Numbered from the stretch's first letter, positions 23,101-32,457 are shown. The stretch: 64,000 nucleotides of DNA from Ischnura elegans (GCF_921293095.1 NC_060257.1:59184968-59248967); one strand, 5' to 3'. The notes: generated by a model not told the origin, from the sequence alone. Made by a program: numbers and translations.

Positions 23101-23819
23101 ATAGACCAGTCGGCTTTGTGGACAATCCAGTTGCCCTCGCGGATAAAATTCGTATTGTTAATCTCGTCAGATTTGATTAAAATCGGGAAGTGGTCACTAC
23201 CACAGAGATCCGTATGGACAGACAGTTTCAGTCTTGTAAAAATGCTGCTCGTGCATAAGCACAAATCAATGGAGGAATATTCTCCGTTAAAGGAGTTAAA
23301 GCGTGTCCTCTCGCCATTGTTCAATAAAAAGAGGTTAAAATCTCGGAAAAAGCTGCTTAAAATCCGTCCCCTTCTGTTGTGTTGGGCAGAATGGCCGCCC
23401 CACAGAGGATCATGAGCGTTAAAGTCGCCCAATAAAATATAGGGTCGCGGCAATTGACGTATGAGGGCTTGAAGGTTATTGTCATTTACCGGAGCATCTT
23501 CCGGGAGGTACACGTTGCACAGCGTTACCTCCATGGGTGCATGGACGGTGACGGCCACAGCCTGGAATGGGGTGGTTAGCTGCACACGGAAGGTGTGTAG
23601 GGTATCCCGGACCGCTATTGCTACACCACCTTGGGCTCTTCGCCCACTATAGTCATCCAACCTAGTCACACTATATCCCTTTAAAATTCCCTTGTCTGTC
23701 GATTTAAAATGCGTTTCTTGTAGACATATACATAAAGGGTTAAAATCATTTATTAAAACAGCCAGCTCCTCCTTATGCCGATAAAATCCATTACAATTCC
23801 ATTGTAATATAAAAGCCAT
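20139..23819 (-). CDS. LINE B ORF2: AP endonuclease / reverse transcriptase / RNase H polyprotein (intact, 1226 aa)
   Basis: Open from the Met at 23819 to the stop at 20139. Endonuclease at residues 1-225 with catalytic-type segments QETHF (34-38), GDFNAHD (131-137), SSIDL (182-186) and GSDHF (207-211). Reverse transcriptase at about 480-770: NSYRPISL (508-515), VFFDLEKAYDRVW (578-590), GVPQGSVLS (637-645) and FVDD (669-672). RNase H at about 965-1090 with D969, E1003, D1026 and H1069/D1079 in VPGHEG...EIAD. C-terminal Cys/His motif CGDCKCPLSIRHIMLDC from 1174. All catalytic residues I would expect are present. The protein nicks target DNA and copies the element RNA onto it. This is the only complete retrotransposon enzyme in the window and a candidate source of the chimeric cDNAs nearby. 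Confidence 0.93.
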   Translation of the reverse strand: MAFILQWNCNGFYRHKEELAVLINDFNPLCICLQETHFKSTDKGILKGYSVTRLDDYSGRRAQGGVAIAVRDTLHTFRVQLTTPFQAVAVTVHAPMEVTLCNVYLPEDAPVNDNNLQALIRQLPRPYILLGDFNAHDPLWGGHSAQHNRRGRILSSFFRDFNLFLLNNGERTRFNSFNGEYSSIDLCLCTSSIFTRLKLSVHTDLCGSDHFPILIKSDEINNTNFIREGNWIVHKADWSIFKSSFNFTYDALRGGTKNVEVLTASIVDAAKRSVPLSKGAIRRPAVPWWNEECAEAIKKRKRALRIFNKFPTVSNLASFRRLRAKARLIIKESKKASWINYVSSINHWTPLAQVWRKVRSISGSSQHLGISFLEVEGKVITSPAAIGNVFAQLLAKVSSDECYEPSFAILKKRLENVPISFMEPKTTADYNMPFTIWKLKSAIQDSHDTSPGPDEIHNAFLRNLSESALLEILETFNQLWANGDFPPSWRESVIVPIPKHGKDRADPNSYRPISLTSCLCKLMERMVNRRLIWWLERRKLLSRIQCGFRRNRSTMDHLVRIENFIQEAFLLRQHVVGVFFDLEKAYDRVWRRKILRVLREWGFRGCLPIFIQKFLTNRVFKVRTGQLLSNFYPLDNGVPQGSVLSVTLFAIAINDIAHCIKEPVLGSLFVDDLAIFCRSSRVVNASRMAQLTINKLHKWTQNNGFLFSLEKTKCVHFSRTRGVHVNPTLHLGGRNLPFVESVRFLGMTLDHKLNWKEHINSVKVNCLKSLNILKFLSHASWGADRTTLILLYRTLVRSKLDYGSFVYASARETYLKALNSVHNAGLRLCTGAFRTSPIPSIYTDAGEPPLCYRRTWLLCSYVSKILAMTSHPCYSLLFKPRFINVFNRRTKATRPVSVRFNDFIRGCEFTLPEVYPVSFSEHPPWITPTPVVNILSRSRPKSSTTPLEYQRLFAMFRWNHPNLTPVYTDGSKDNSACACAVFSPIHGNIRAKLHPMCSVYTAELYAIRTALEAVDDHGGSFVICTDSRSSLQAISGFSPVHPIVQEIHSLLLTLSRKGLNIHFLWVPGHEGIAGNEIADAMAKEALNNEVLVSTLVPHEDLRASLRNVVFGKWRESWRILNNNKLRGIKDTVAAWPSSARSNRREEVVLTRLRIGHSPLTHAYLFTEEKEPPQCGDCKCPLSIRHIMLDCVKYREARRRNNLGGDLKTLLGDHPTNLSVHFGFSEK

Positions 23820-23911
23820 AAAAAGGTTTAAGAAGGGTGAAAGATAAAAAACAGAAAAAAAGGATGTAAATATTTAAACTTGGAGCAGCATTAGCCCGGA
23901 AATCTGTGGAA

Positions 23912-25055
23912 TCATCGCTTCAAGCGACTTTTCCTTCCATTATTCCTGACTTTTTCGATCTCTGTGTCCGAAATACAGAGATCTTCGTCTATGTCCTCCT
24001 GCATCGGTTCCATAACTTTGCCGGAGGGACCAGGAGAGGGAGTTTTCTCTCGCTGGTCAGGTTTTCTGGTTGTTTTCTTTGCTGTATTTTTGGGAGACAC
24101 TACGGAGGTGTTAGGGGTGTTTTTTTATTGTTGCTACTGTTACTCGCATTCGTTTTTTTAATACATCTATCTGCTTTTCAGGTTCCGTCTGTGTAGAAAT
24201 GGTGCACTTCTTAACTGGAGCGGAGGCGATTGCGGCAAAGGAACGCGAGAAAGAGGGGGCACTAAGGGCTTTGAACTTTTTCCTTGCCTCTAGGTAAGAT
24301 ATTTTATCCACAGTTTTAATTTCCATAATCTTCCGTTCCTCTTTCATTTTCGGGCAATCGCGAGAATAAGCCGCGTGCGTACCCTCGCAATTCACGCAGC
24401 AGGCCGATTCAGCACATTTGTCCCCATCGTGCTTGTCCTTGCCGCAGCGCGGGCAGGTGGCCTTGCCCTCATATCGCGTTGCGATGTGGCCGAATTTTTG
24501 GCACTGGAAACAGCGCATCGGGGCTGGTATGAATGGTCGCACGGGAACTGATTCATACCCTATGAACACTTTGTCAGGGAGCCGGTCACACGTAAATGTA
24601 AGCACTACAGAAGTGGTGTTTACTATTTCTCCATTCCGTTTCGTTGTCATCCGACGAGCGTCGCACACTCCCTGGGATGCCATCTCTTGTTTGATTTCGT
24701 CAGCGTCCACATATAGTAGGTCGAAGTGGCTTATGACTCCCCGACAAGTGTTCAGGGTTCGGTGAACCTCCACTGTCACTGGGATGTCGTGCATCAGTTT
24801 CATGTTGAGAACCTTCTCACTTTGCGCCTGGTTTGCCGTTTCGATCAAAAGGGATCCATCCCGTAACTTTTTGGCCGATTTTATATCACCTGGGACCGTA
24901 GCAGAGAGGACTTTACGAATTAAGAAAGGGGACACTTTTTTTAGTGTTTCCCCTTCTTTCTGACATTTCATTATAAGAAATTTATTGTTTTTCATTTCTC
25001 CCCCATTCGTTTCCGGACGGGATCTTTTTGTTGGAGGTAAGAAGTTATTATCCAT
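23912..25055 (-). pseudogene. LINE B ORF1 (zinc-knuckle RNA-binding protein), frameshifted
   Basis: It starts at MDNNFLPP (25055); an upstream Met at 25229 extends into the GC-rich 5' UTR and lacks counterparts in related copies. The main frame ends at 24111 after KKHP. The expected C-terminal tail (VSPKNTAKKTTRKPDQ to KSRLKR, 23912) continues one base over, past an A7 run (T7 at 24120-24126). The knuckle region reads CFQCQKFGHIATRY, where LINE A has Cys in place of the Tyr, so the fourth zinc ligand of the first knuckle is lost. The second and third knuckles are normal. With an intact ORF2 beside it, this copy would depend on another copy for ORF1. Confidence 0.85.
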
Positions 25056-25584
25056 ACGCTCGTACAAAATTCGTCCCCTGGGCTCCCCACCCACCACGGA
25101 GCCACACATTGGGGACGCCACACCGAGATCCGGTGTGGTCGCCAGGGCTACCCAAGGGATATAGGAACTTTCGATAGGGGGTCTCTTTTGGGTTAGAACC
25201 TCCAGCGCGGGGGCCCTCCGAACCCACACGCCTTCGGCCGCCCTACGGAGACCCCCATATCTCCAGCACTAACCCGTCCTGGCGTACGCTCGGAAGGAGC
25301 CGCCAAGCTCCCCAGCCGCCAGGAGCCGATTGACCGAGCTGGGCTCTTCTCGGCCGCCCGTTTTTCGGGGAATCCAGGGCCGAAGTGGGGTATTGAACTC
25401 CGGCCCATACCGGGTTTCCGACGCCCAGCTGGGAGCCGGAGAACTCACCCACCAGGATCCCCTTCTCCCCCTTGTACGGGTCTCCACGCACGGCAAACAC
25501 GTGGGTGAATCTGGACGCCAGATGTTTCGGCTACTCAGCACAGCAGAGTCACATGCTGTCTGGACGCTATCCTAGCGTACGAAG
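25056..25584 (-). promoter_or_regulatory. LINE B 5' UTR, GC-rich leader
   Basis: Roughly 530 bp, clearly richer in G+C than the AT-rich sequence that starts at about 25700. Several frames are open by composition only; their translations are Arg/Pro/Gly rich and resemble nothing. LINEs of this type carry an internal promoter downstream of their start. No specific promoter motif could be assigned here. Confidence 0.45.
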
Positions 25585-25690
25585 GGTTTTTTGACGAGGT
25601 TGTCTCCCCGGTGGGCTCGGGTCCGTGGGGGCGCGACTCCCCAAAGGAAGAGATCACCCTCTTCCCCCCGTGCGGGGGTGAATCCAGGGG
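25585..25690 (-). other. Structured 5' end of LINE B (hairpins)
   Basis: The region holds an inverted repeat GGAAGAG-ATCAC-CCTCTTCC, an adjacent self-complementary CCCCCGTGCGGGGG, and G/C blocks around GTGGGCTCGGGTCC. The same block, with the same hairpins, occurs at 53873-53965 in the same orientation at the head of the LINE C mosaic, so it is a conserved element end rather than chance. It may serve as the internal promoter or an RNA structure of the element. I could not fit it to a known ribozyme fold by eye. Confidence 0.6.
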
Positions 25691-25888
25691 TTGAGCATGC
25701 AGAAGTCTATATTGGAATCGAAAGGGGTCGTTTTCATTGAATATACAGTTTAATTTTTTTATGTCAGGCCATACTTGACACTGTGTTATAATCAGATCCA
25801 TATGTTAACAGCATTTTGAAGTACACCTTCCTTCATGAATTACTTATTTATATTTATAAAATTCTTATTAGTAGTACACCTTCCTCTA

Positions 25889-26763
25889 ACTTATGCTCCA
25901 CAATATTTCAATAAAGCACAGTGACGACGTTCACGAAATGTTGCCAGAGGTTCCACCACTCAATGTTCCTGTGGTGAATATGAGGAACGTTAACCAAAGA
26001 GGTGCTGCTGAGCGTGCAAATATTTGGCTCCCAAATAAATTTTTCCACTTCTGTTACCTTAAAGAATTTATAGTAGACAACGGCATTGTGGATTCATTGT
26101 AATAATATTACGACCAAACCAATTATTTTCACGTTGTTGTGGGGCCAGGCATGCAAATAACAAATATCGAGGCAAGATGGCCGGGATCTCCCCACGATCA
26201 AAGGATTTTCAGTAAGTCGGCTGCAGTTACAGCTGGATAGGGGGGAAGTTCGAGGAATCATCCAACGAGATAGAGGATATCCTCAACTGCAGTATTTATA
26301 TACACCCATGGCTGCACCTACGACTGCAGCAGGTAGTTCCAACTGAGCCCTATTTGAAAATAAACATTAACTTTTGTCGTAAAAACACAAACACAATAAG
26401 GTCTTTATTGTTTTCTTGCGATAAAAAGTCCTTACGTCTTCTACAGATACGATGCTGCACACATATCAACCAGATGTATTGTGGAATGAACATTTGTTGC
26501 ATGGAAGAGGAGATTTCCCTGCCTGAATATGAAATTACGAACGAAATTGGCCACCACTATGAAAATAATTATAGCAAATTCTGTGCTCTACAATATTGAT
26601 ATAAAGCACAGGGATGAGGTTCACGAAATGTTGCCAGAGGTTCTCCACTCAACGTTCCTGTGGTGAATATGAGGAACGTTAACCAAAGAGGTGCTGCTGC
26701 GCGCGCCGCTTTCATATTGGAACACTTTGGATAGGCTTTCACAGGTATTTGCACCTTATTCAT
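25889..26763 (+). pseudogene. HARBI1-like (PIF/Harbinger) transposase fragments
   Basis: Three pieces. At 25889-26020 and again at 26579-26735 there is the C-terminal segment of a Harbinger nuclease (LHNISIKH, then MLPEVPPLN and VNQRGAAERA). Between them, about 26138-26345, lies the DDE core: GPGMQITNIEARWPGSPHD (the second-Asp region) and, in another frame, DRGYPQLQYLYTPM. The two C-terminal pieces are about 85% alike by eye, so parts of two diverged copies lie in tandem. None has an open frame of useful length. Confidence 0.65.
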
Positions 26764-27690
26764 GCCGTCATACTTACACTTTGTAACGTGACATTCACCC
26801 TGGCTAGTTTAAATTTTGTGTTCAATGAGTCTACAACATTATTCCATGACATATTGTGAAATATGCATTATTATCAGCTGCATTAATCAAAATTGGTTTA
26901 GTTGTTGTCTTTGATGTTACTATGCTATGACGTGTAAACTCAATAGAGGTAACTCGGAGTTGTTTTCCCAGTTACAAAAAAATAAAATTGGCATGGCAAA
27001 TAATTGATGCATGATATAAATTACCCCTGTTAAAAGAAGTGGTTCTTTTAAAAGTAAATGAAAGCATTAAGTGGGCCTGAGAAGCGATTAAAGTCACCTA
27101 CTGTGATGCATACTCTTTCATAAATGATCGTTACATTGGAAGTGATGGCTTACATTGAAATAGGCTTAGATCTACATTCTTGGCAAAGGAATTGAACGCG
27201 TACTTAGCGTTTGCATGGATAAGGGATACTGAGTGAAAGTTTAGTGGAGGAAAATAACGCGAAACACTGTAATGATAATGCATTGAATTTATCAAATTGT
27301 CCACAAAAGATTAGGAAAAATTGCGTTTAAAAAACACAGAGGGCAACAAAATGGTGAAATTAAAATAATGCATGTAAATATCCAGTGTATTTGAATAAAG
27401 ATAATGAATTAATGATATGGCCTCTTCATCTCAAATCGGGGAGATAGAGTAAAATCAAGTCAGGTCAAGACCATCACTTATTTCTCTGAAAGTGGATTAC
27501 CTATATTCCGAGAATCTCTATATTGTGGCGAAACGTCTTATTTGTATTTTTGTTTTGTTAAGTGGTTTAAATTTTATTTATATTTTTCTATGTAAGATAA
27601 ATTTGGTATTAAAAAAAAAAAAAAGAATTTAGTTCGCTCAGTCCCCGCTAACGTCGTCAGTTTACATGTGCGTTGCAGACGACGTTAGTG
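26764..27690 (+). other. AT-rich stretch without recognisable gene
   Basis: No open frame over 60 codons with gene-like composition and no repeat partner seen inside the window. A poly-A run of 15 or so lies at about 27609-27624, followed by an abrupt rise in G+C at 27640, which may mark the end of an inserted retroposed sequence. Confidence 0.4.
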
Positions 27691-27714
27691 CGGTGAACGC
27701 TGGGTAGGGGAAGA

Positions 27715-28176
27715 ATGGATAAAAGGCCGTGCACGGGAGAGCACAGGCCTCAGAAAAACAACGAACAAGTCAGCAGAGAACAGAACGGAGAGAACAAGGT
27801 GACGCACGCTACGGCTAAAACGCACCCGAGAAGGCTGAGGGCTGTGATTAAGCGGAAGGAAGGTTCCGGATCGCCGAGGGGTCGAATTTTGGAAGAAGCA
27901 CTGGCCACGTGTAGCAGACACAATCAGCCGGCTGCTGGCCCGAGTGGCTTCTGGTCTCGATCCCCGCCACCGAGTGAACGAGTAAGCTTATACGCCCCTA
28001 TTTCCCTTCTAGTGCAACTGATCTTTGCCAAAGTAGTGTGTCCCTTAAAAGAAACCAGTGAGTGTTTCGTGCTCTCTCTCCCCATCTCTCGTCTGAAGAA
28101 GAGGAACGATAAGGGATCAGTGTCAATTTCTCATTGTTTTCTCATTGGTTCACGAGTGTTGATTTCATCATTGTAA
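27715..28176 (+). CDS. Hypothetical ORF, 153 codons
   Basis: It opens with ATG at 27715 and is Arg/Lys/Ser/Pro rich in the first 100 residues, then changes to an AT-rich tail with hydrophobic composition. I recognise no domain. The change of composition half way suggests a chance frame crossing two sequence types. It could also be the 5' exon of the gene-like ORF that starts 220 bp downstream, but no clear donor links them. Confidence 0.2.
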   Translation: MDKRPCTGEHRPQKNNEQVSREQNGENKVTHATAKTHPRRLRAVIKRKEGSGSPRGRILEEALATCSRHNQPAAGPSGFWSRSPPPSERVSLYAPISLLVQLIFAKVVCPLKETSECFVLSLPISRLKKRNDKGSVSISHCFLIGSRVLISSL

Positions 28177-28396
28177 AATATTTAAATCGCCTCTAAGACT
28201 AAAACACGGCTTTTGTGCTACAAAGGCGTTACTGAAATATGCGCAAATTCATTGTATGATTTATTTTATGTTCGATGGTTTATTAAGGGTTTCAATTTAT
28301 TTGTGTCGAAGGGTATAATTTTTTTGTGTGTTTCTTTTGTGAGGTAGTAAAAACAAATCCTAAACTTTTTTAACTCTCTTTGAGCCCAAAGGAAAA

Positions 28397-29149
28397 ATGT
28401 CTGGTGGTAACGACGAGTCAGCATCAATGGAAACACAAGCGAGCGTGTCACAGGACATAAACAACACTGATGAACCCAGGAATCTCAAAAGGAAGCTTGT
28501 CAGTGCAGAGAACCCTGACGAGGAGGTGACGGAGAGTAAGAGAAGGAATGTCCCAGTCAACGACAAGTTAAAATACCGCTGCATTTATGCATTACATCTT
28601 TTCTTCAATGAGATCACAATGATGGCAGCGGGGAAGGGATCGAAATCGGCTGGTCAGCTGCAGTTGGATTTAACATATGGCATGAAGTTAGCTAGTGCTT
28701 TATTTACTATAGCCAAGGTGTCCAAGTTGAGGCAACAGGGAAGAGGCGAAGCTCTCTCTAGAAAGGCCGCTCAAGGCTTCAAGTTGACAGAGGATTTTGT
28801 ACTCACACTAGACGAGGGGCTCGATGTGTTTAAGAGGTCTTGCGAAAAGGCTGAGTTAAAGCCGGAGATTGTAGACCAGAACAACCCAAATTGTATTTGG
28901 GGTACACTGCTGCCCTATGTTAGTTTTTTCAGCGGATTTGGTCTAAGGATAAAGGAGTTGAGAATTGGCCATGGGAAGATGCCCATAAGCGGAGACAAGG
29001 AGATCTCAGTCTCAGATTATGGTATTGGAGGCGGGACCGGCACAATATACATATATATGTTTGTATGTGTGTGTGTGAAAGCAGTATCCTTTTCGAAAAA
29101 TTGCTACATTTTAAGGGATAGAGATCGGAAAAAGAGGACTAGGTTTTGA
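28397..29149 (+). CDS. Unidentified 250-codon ORF with acidic N terminus and basic clusters
   Basis: ATG at 28397 with A at -3. Residues 1-55 are Ser/Glu rich with two basic clusters that could act as nuclear localisation signals (KRKL, ESKRR). Residues 60-215 look folded and helical (for example YALHLFFNEITMMAAGKG, LASALFTIAKVSKL, FVLTLDEGLDVFKRSCEKAEL). The last 35 residues read through a TATACA/GTGTGT microsatellite and are unlikely to be original. The gene is more GC-rich and codon-balanced than its flanks. I do not recognise the family. Given the two virus-like genes elsewhere in the window, an endogenous viral fragment is one possibility and a host or transposon accessory gene another. 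Confidence 0.45.
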   Translation: MSGGNDESASMETQASVSQDINNTDEPRNLKRKLVSAENPDEEVTESKRRNVPVNDKLKYRCIYALHLFFNEITMMAAGKGSKSAGQLQLDLTYGMKLASALFTIAKVSKLRQQGRGEALSRKAAQGFKLTEDFVLTLDEGLDVFKRSCEKAELKPEIVDQNNPNCIWGTLLPYVSFFSGFGLRIKELRIGHGKMPISGDKEISVSDYGIGGGTGTIYIYMFVCVCVKAVSFSKNCYILRDRDRKKRTRF

Positions 29150-29590
29150 CGGATAAAAACCCAGCGTTGGCGTCAACGAATAGTTCAAAGACTGGCGGGA
29201 AGGATTCACACTTTCGTTTTATTATTAGAAACTTATCATTCTATTTCGATTAATGTATGTTTCAATCATTTTATAAAATTACTTTTCCACCGCTTTCTCT
29301 GTTGCGCTTTGAGATTTGAAAACAGGATTGGAATCTTTGTGGATTCAGCGCATTTTGCGACCATCGATATTGGTTAATTTGTTAGTATATACGTTCACGT
29401 AATTTCAATGTGTATTCTAAGCGGCGACTCCTCGTGGTACGGAAGCCGTTGGAAAGGTTATTCCAAAAACCGTCACTTTCGGTGAAATAGAAGTGCTCCC
29501 GCTCTGCGGCCAATCAGCGACGAGAAGATTTTCTAACCCCGCTGCGCGCCTTACCACCGGCCTGTATGTCGCCTTCGCGTCCGTATTCGG
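29150..29590 (+). other. Intergenic stretch, no gene seen
   Basis: No coding signal. From about 29540 the sequence turns into the downstream edge of an SGNH-like repeat unit (the FGF-type segment preceding exon 1), so the left limit of that tandem family lies here. Confidence 0.4.
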
Positions 29591-29757
29591 CTTCTAGTTG
29601 ACACTGAGTATGGAAGAACCAATCGTGTTCCGAAACCAACTTTTCGGTGATTCCCACATGGTGCGGTTGGGGGCGCACTTGGGGTGGGAGCTGGAGGGAG
29701 GTAGGTAAATGGTAACAGCATACCAGTCACTCGTTTTCGATAATGCGTGTGGCATTA

Positions 29758-31866
29758 CAGCTGTCCCTCGATAATCCGACACTTTTTAATCCGACGTACT
29801 CGGTAGTCCGACGCTTTGCCGGCAGCAACATGCATCTCCCTCCCTCCGCTCCGGCAGGAAGCAAAACAAACCTGCAGTGACGTGAATCCTCCTCCCTCCG
29901 CTCTGTGGGGACAGATCAGTCCAGTGTAGTTAGTTCAGCAGTTGTGTTGTGTAGTTTCGGACGTACGGTATTTACAATTGCTTTGTGTTACGTTTTGACA
30001 GTGTGATTGCGTGTAGTGACAGTGTAAAAATGTCAAGCACAAGTGTGAAACGTAAACATAAAACATTAAGTTTATCTGAAAAATGGGAAATTATTAAACG
30101 AATAGACCGTGGTGAAACTCCGAGTGCAATATCTAAAGAGTATGACATTGGACGACATACTGTCTACGATATTGTGAAAAATAGGGAAAAAATAGAAAAA
30201 TTCGTAAAGTCTGTGGATGATGAGTCCAGGAACAGAAAAACTCTTAAGACTAGCGAGTTGCCCGAGGTCGAAGACGCTCTTTTCATTTGGTTCAAACGGC
30301 AGCGAAACCGGAATGCACCTATTTCAGGAGACATTTTGAAACAAAAAGCCCAGTTTTTTTTACCAAGAAATAACAAAGGAAACTGACTTCCTCGCTAGTC
30401 ACGGGTGGTTAGAAAACTTCAAAAAACGCCATGGTATACGATTTATGCAGATGAGTGGCGAAAAAGTGTCTGCTAACGAGTCACAAATCCAGGAATTCAT
30501 TGGAAAATTGGACGCAAAAATCAATGAACTTGGCCTAGTTCCTGAACAAATTTATAACACCAATGAAACCGGCTTGAATTGGCGTTAGCTACCAACAAAG
30601 TCATTTGTAACTGGAGATGAAAAGAAAGTTTCTGGAAGAAAATTACAAAAAGAAAGAATCACTCTGATGGTATGTGCGAATGCGTCATGAACTCACAAGT
30701 TAAAATTGTTAGTTGTTGGTAAATCAAAAAACCCACGTGCGTTAAAAAATGTAAAGGTCGAATCTTTACCAGTAACCTACATGTGCCAAAGCCGTGCATG
30801 GGACACAAAAGAGGTTTTTCATGATTGGTACTTTAAAAGCTTTGCCCCTCAAGTTAAGCAAGAACTAAAAAAGGAGAAGTTACCAGTGAAAGCCCTTCTA
30901 TTGCTTGACAACGCACCCTGACAAGGATGAATTAAAAGTTAAAACTGCCGATGGTTACATTGAGGTAATGTACTTGCCCAAAAACACGACCGCTTTGATC
31001 CAGCCAATGGACCAAAACGTCATAAAGACTGTCAAGGCACATTACAAAAGCGCCTTTTAATGGATGTTGTCAGTCGACCTAATGATGACATTGCAGCCAT
31101 TTTGATATCCTTTAACATTAAGGATGCGATTTTGAATGCAGCATTTGCTTGGCAGCAACTAAAAAGCACAACCTTGATAAAATCTTGGAAGAATATTTGG
31201 TCTAACAACCCACATCTTACAACATGCAACTCTTCTTCCAACGATTCTGAATCTATTTTGGAGGCTGCACTTGTAATTTGTAACGAAGTGGAACTTCCGC
31301 CAGCATCAAGTGAGAAATTCAGAACATGGATTATTGAGGACAACCTTGCTACTGATGTATCAGACGCAGAAATAATCCAGGAAGTAATTACACTAGATAA
31401 CGAAGAGAACAAGGAGGCAGTGCCAGAGAAAAACTTCACCGTCAGATGAAGCGTTATCGGCAACGAAAACTTTGCTTCGTCAGTGTGAGGAGAGAGATTT
31501 AGACATTTCAAATATTTTGATGTTAAAAGGGATTCAAGAACAAGCAATGACGGACTGCCTGCGTACGAAGAAACAAAAGAAAATCACAGACTTCTTTAAT
31601 GTGTAAATATGTATGTACATATTGTATATTTTACTTAAATTTCTTTCCGTATTTCTTTTAAAAACTTACATGTACTGTCATTTTGTATCCTGTTATTAAT
31701 AAATTACATGTACCTTTACTGTTTCTTCCTTTTTTTAAACTTCATTGTGTTCAAACACATTAAGAATAAAACATCTTTGATAATATGACATTTTTGGTAA
31801 TCCGACATTTTCGGTAATCCGACACTCTCTCGGTCCCTTAACTGTCGGATTATCGAGGGACAGCTG
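29758..31866 (+). mobile_element. Tigger/pogo DNA transposon, 2109 bp
   Basis: The ends are perfect inverted repeats of 24 bp (CAGCTGTCCCTCGATAATCC at 29758-29777 and onward; the complement ends at 31866), flanked by TA on both sides (29756-29757 and 31867-31868), the target duplication of this superfamily. Subterminal copies of the motif TAATCCGACA occur inside both ends, likely transposase-binding sites. The element lies in intron 1 of an SGNH-like unit, so it arrived after that family had formed. The intact ends against a decayed transposase suggest mobilisation in trans or fairly recent insertion. Confidence 0.93.
30030..31606 (+). pseudogene. Tigger/pogo transposase, several disruptions
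   Basis: It starts at the Met at 30030 with a CENP-B-type helix-turn-helix (LSLSEKWEIIKRIDRGE, ISKEYDIGRHTVYDIV). The frame shifts in a T8 run (30354-30361) and resumes with the second DNA-binding half (ASHGWLENFKKRHGI). The DDE core follows: the first catalytic segment reads YNTNETGL where the family has Asp in place of the second Asn, and LLLLDNAP is the second. Stops interrupt after NWR, after ANAS and after DNAP. The C terminus ends QKKITDFF, a fit to the PCNA-binding PIP box known in pogo transposases. The loss of the first Asp alone would abolish catalysis. Confidence 0.85.
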
Positions 31867-32457
31867 TAATTCACAATATCACTTTCCACAAGTTCACCCC
31901 GCCCGGATCGGAATGTGTGTCTCCGGCCAAAAGGTGGTAGACCTTAGAAAGGCGGTGGACGATCATGATTTCTTTTCAAGGCTCGTCATAGTCCTCATCG
32001 GTTCGAACGATCTTCGTAATGTAAGTTTACTCTGGCACTTAAGACGTAGTAAGTGGTGGTGCAGAGTTTACCCGGCAGCGGCCATTAATAAATGTCATTT
32101 TTTGTTTCCTTATTCCAGCATTGCGAATATCATTCCCTCCGTAGTATCCTATTCCGGCTTATAATGCGGCTCCCGGGGGTCACATTCCTTGCCATACCTC
32201 CCGCGCCAGCCACGGGGGGAAATACCACCAACAGGAGACATATTTTGGCATTGAATGGCTAATGAAATATGAGCGATGAAGGATATTTCTCGTTCCATAC
32301 GCTTTTGCGTACTACCAGTCGTGGACTATTTATCTAATAAGTGACTTCTTTCACCGGGTGAGGCTGATTGGCATTACCACTCCCTTCCTTCGTGACGGCG
32401 AGGTGGACGTCACCTGCTTCGAGGAGTTTCAAATTCGGCTTCTAGTTGTCACCGAGC

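Larger units (their letters stand above)
19979..25690 (-). mobile_element. LINE B: I-clade non-LTR retrotransposon, nearly full length
   Basis: Minus strand: GC-rich 5' UTR (about 25690-25056), ORF1 (25055-23912, one frameshift), ORF2 (23819-20139, intact) and a 3' UTR ending in seven TAC repeats at about 19979. It is related to but distinct from LINE A (alignable proteins, many differences). A fragment almost matching its RNase H region sits in every spacer of the nucleoprotein array. A diverged ORF1 end is also present at 42487-42712, and a third related element is at 52495-53965, so the family is multi-copy. The 5' limit is estimated from the homology to 53873-53965 and is uncertain. Confidence 0.88.
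29610..32440 (+). pseudogene. SGNH/GDSL-hydrolase-like unit 1, interrupted by Tigger
   Basis: Exon 1 (29610-29700) begins with Met and contains QLFGDSHMVRLGAHLGW; GDS is block I, with the nucleophile Ser, of SGNH esterases. Donor GTAGGT follows. Intron 1 holds the Tigger element (29758-31866). Exon 2 ends at 32020 with LIGSNDLRN, the G-x-N-D block III, then GTAAGT. Exon 3 follows TTATTCCAG at 32118 and carries the segment IPPAPA. A further exon after TTTCACCGG reads GIT...FLRDGEVDVTCFEE. In exon 3 the frame is broken. SGNH proteins hydrolyse ester bonds of lipids or sugars; this unit cannot encode a full one. Confidence 0.6.

Noticed and set aside
20173..23415. Plus-strand ORFs across LINE B
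   Set aside because: Shadows of the minus-strand ORF2, which has clear catalytic motifs.
19584..24126. Programmed ribosomal frameshifting in LINE ORF1
   Set aside because: Both ORF1s change frame at A7 runs, but at different places in the protein and without a consistent slippery-site phase, so independent indels or assembly errors are simpler.
25585..25690. HDV-like self-cleaving ribozyme at the LINE B 5' end
   Set aside because: By eye I could not pair the P1/P2 strands or place a catalytic C; only simple hairpins are supported.
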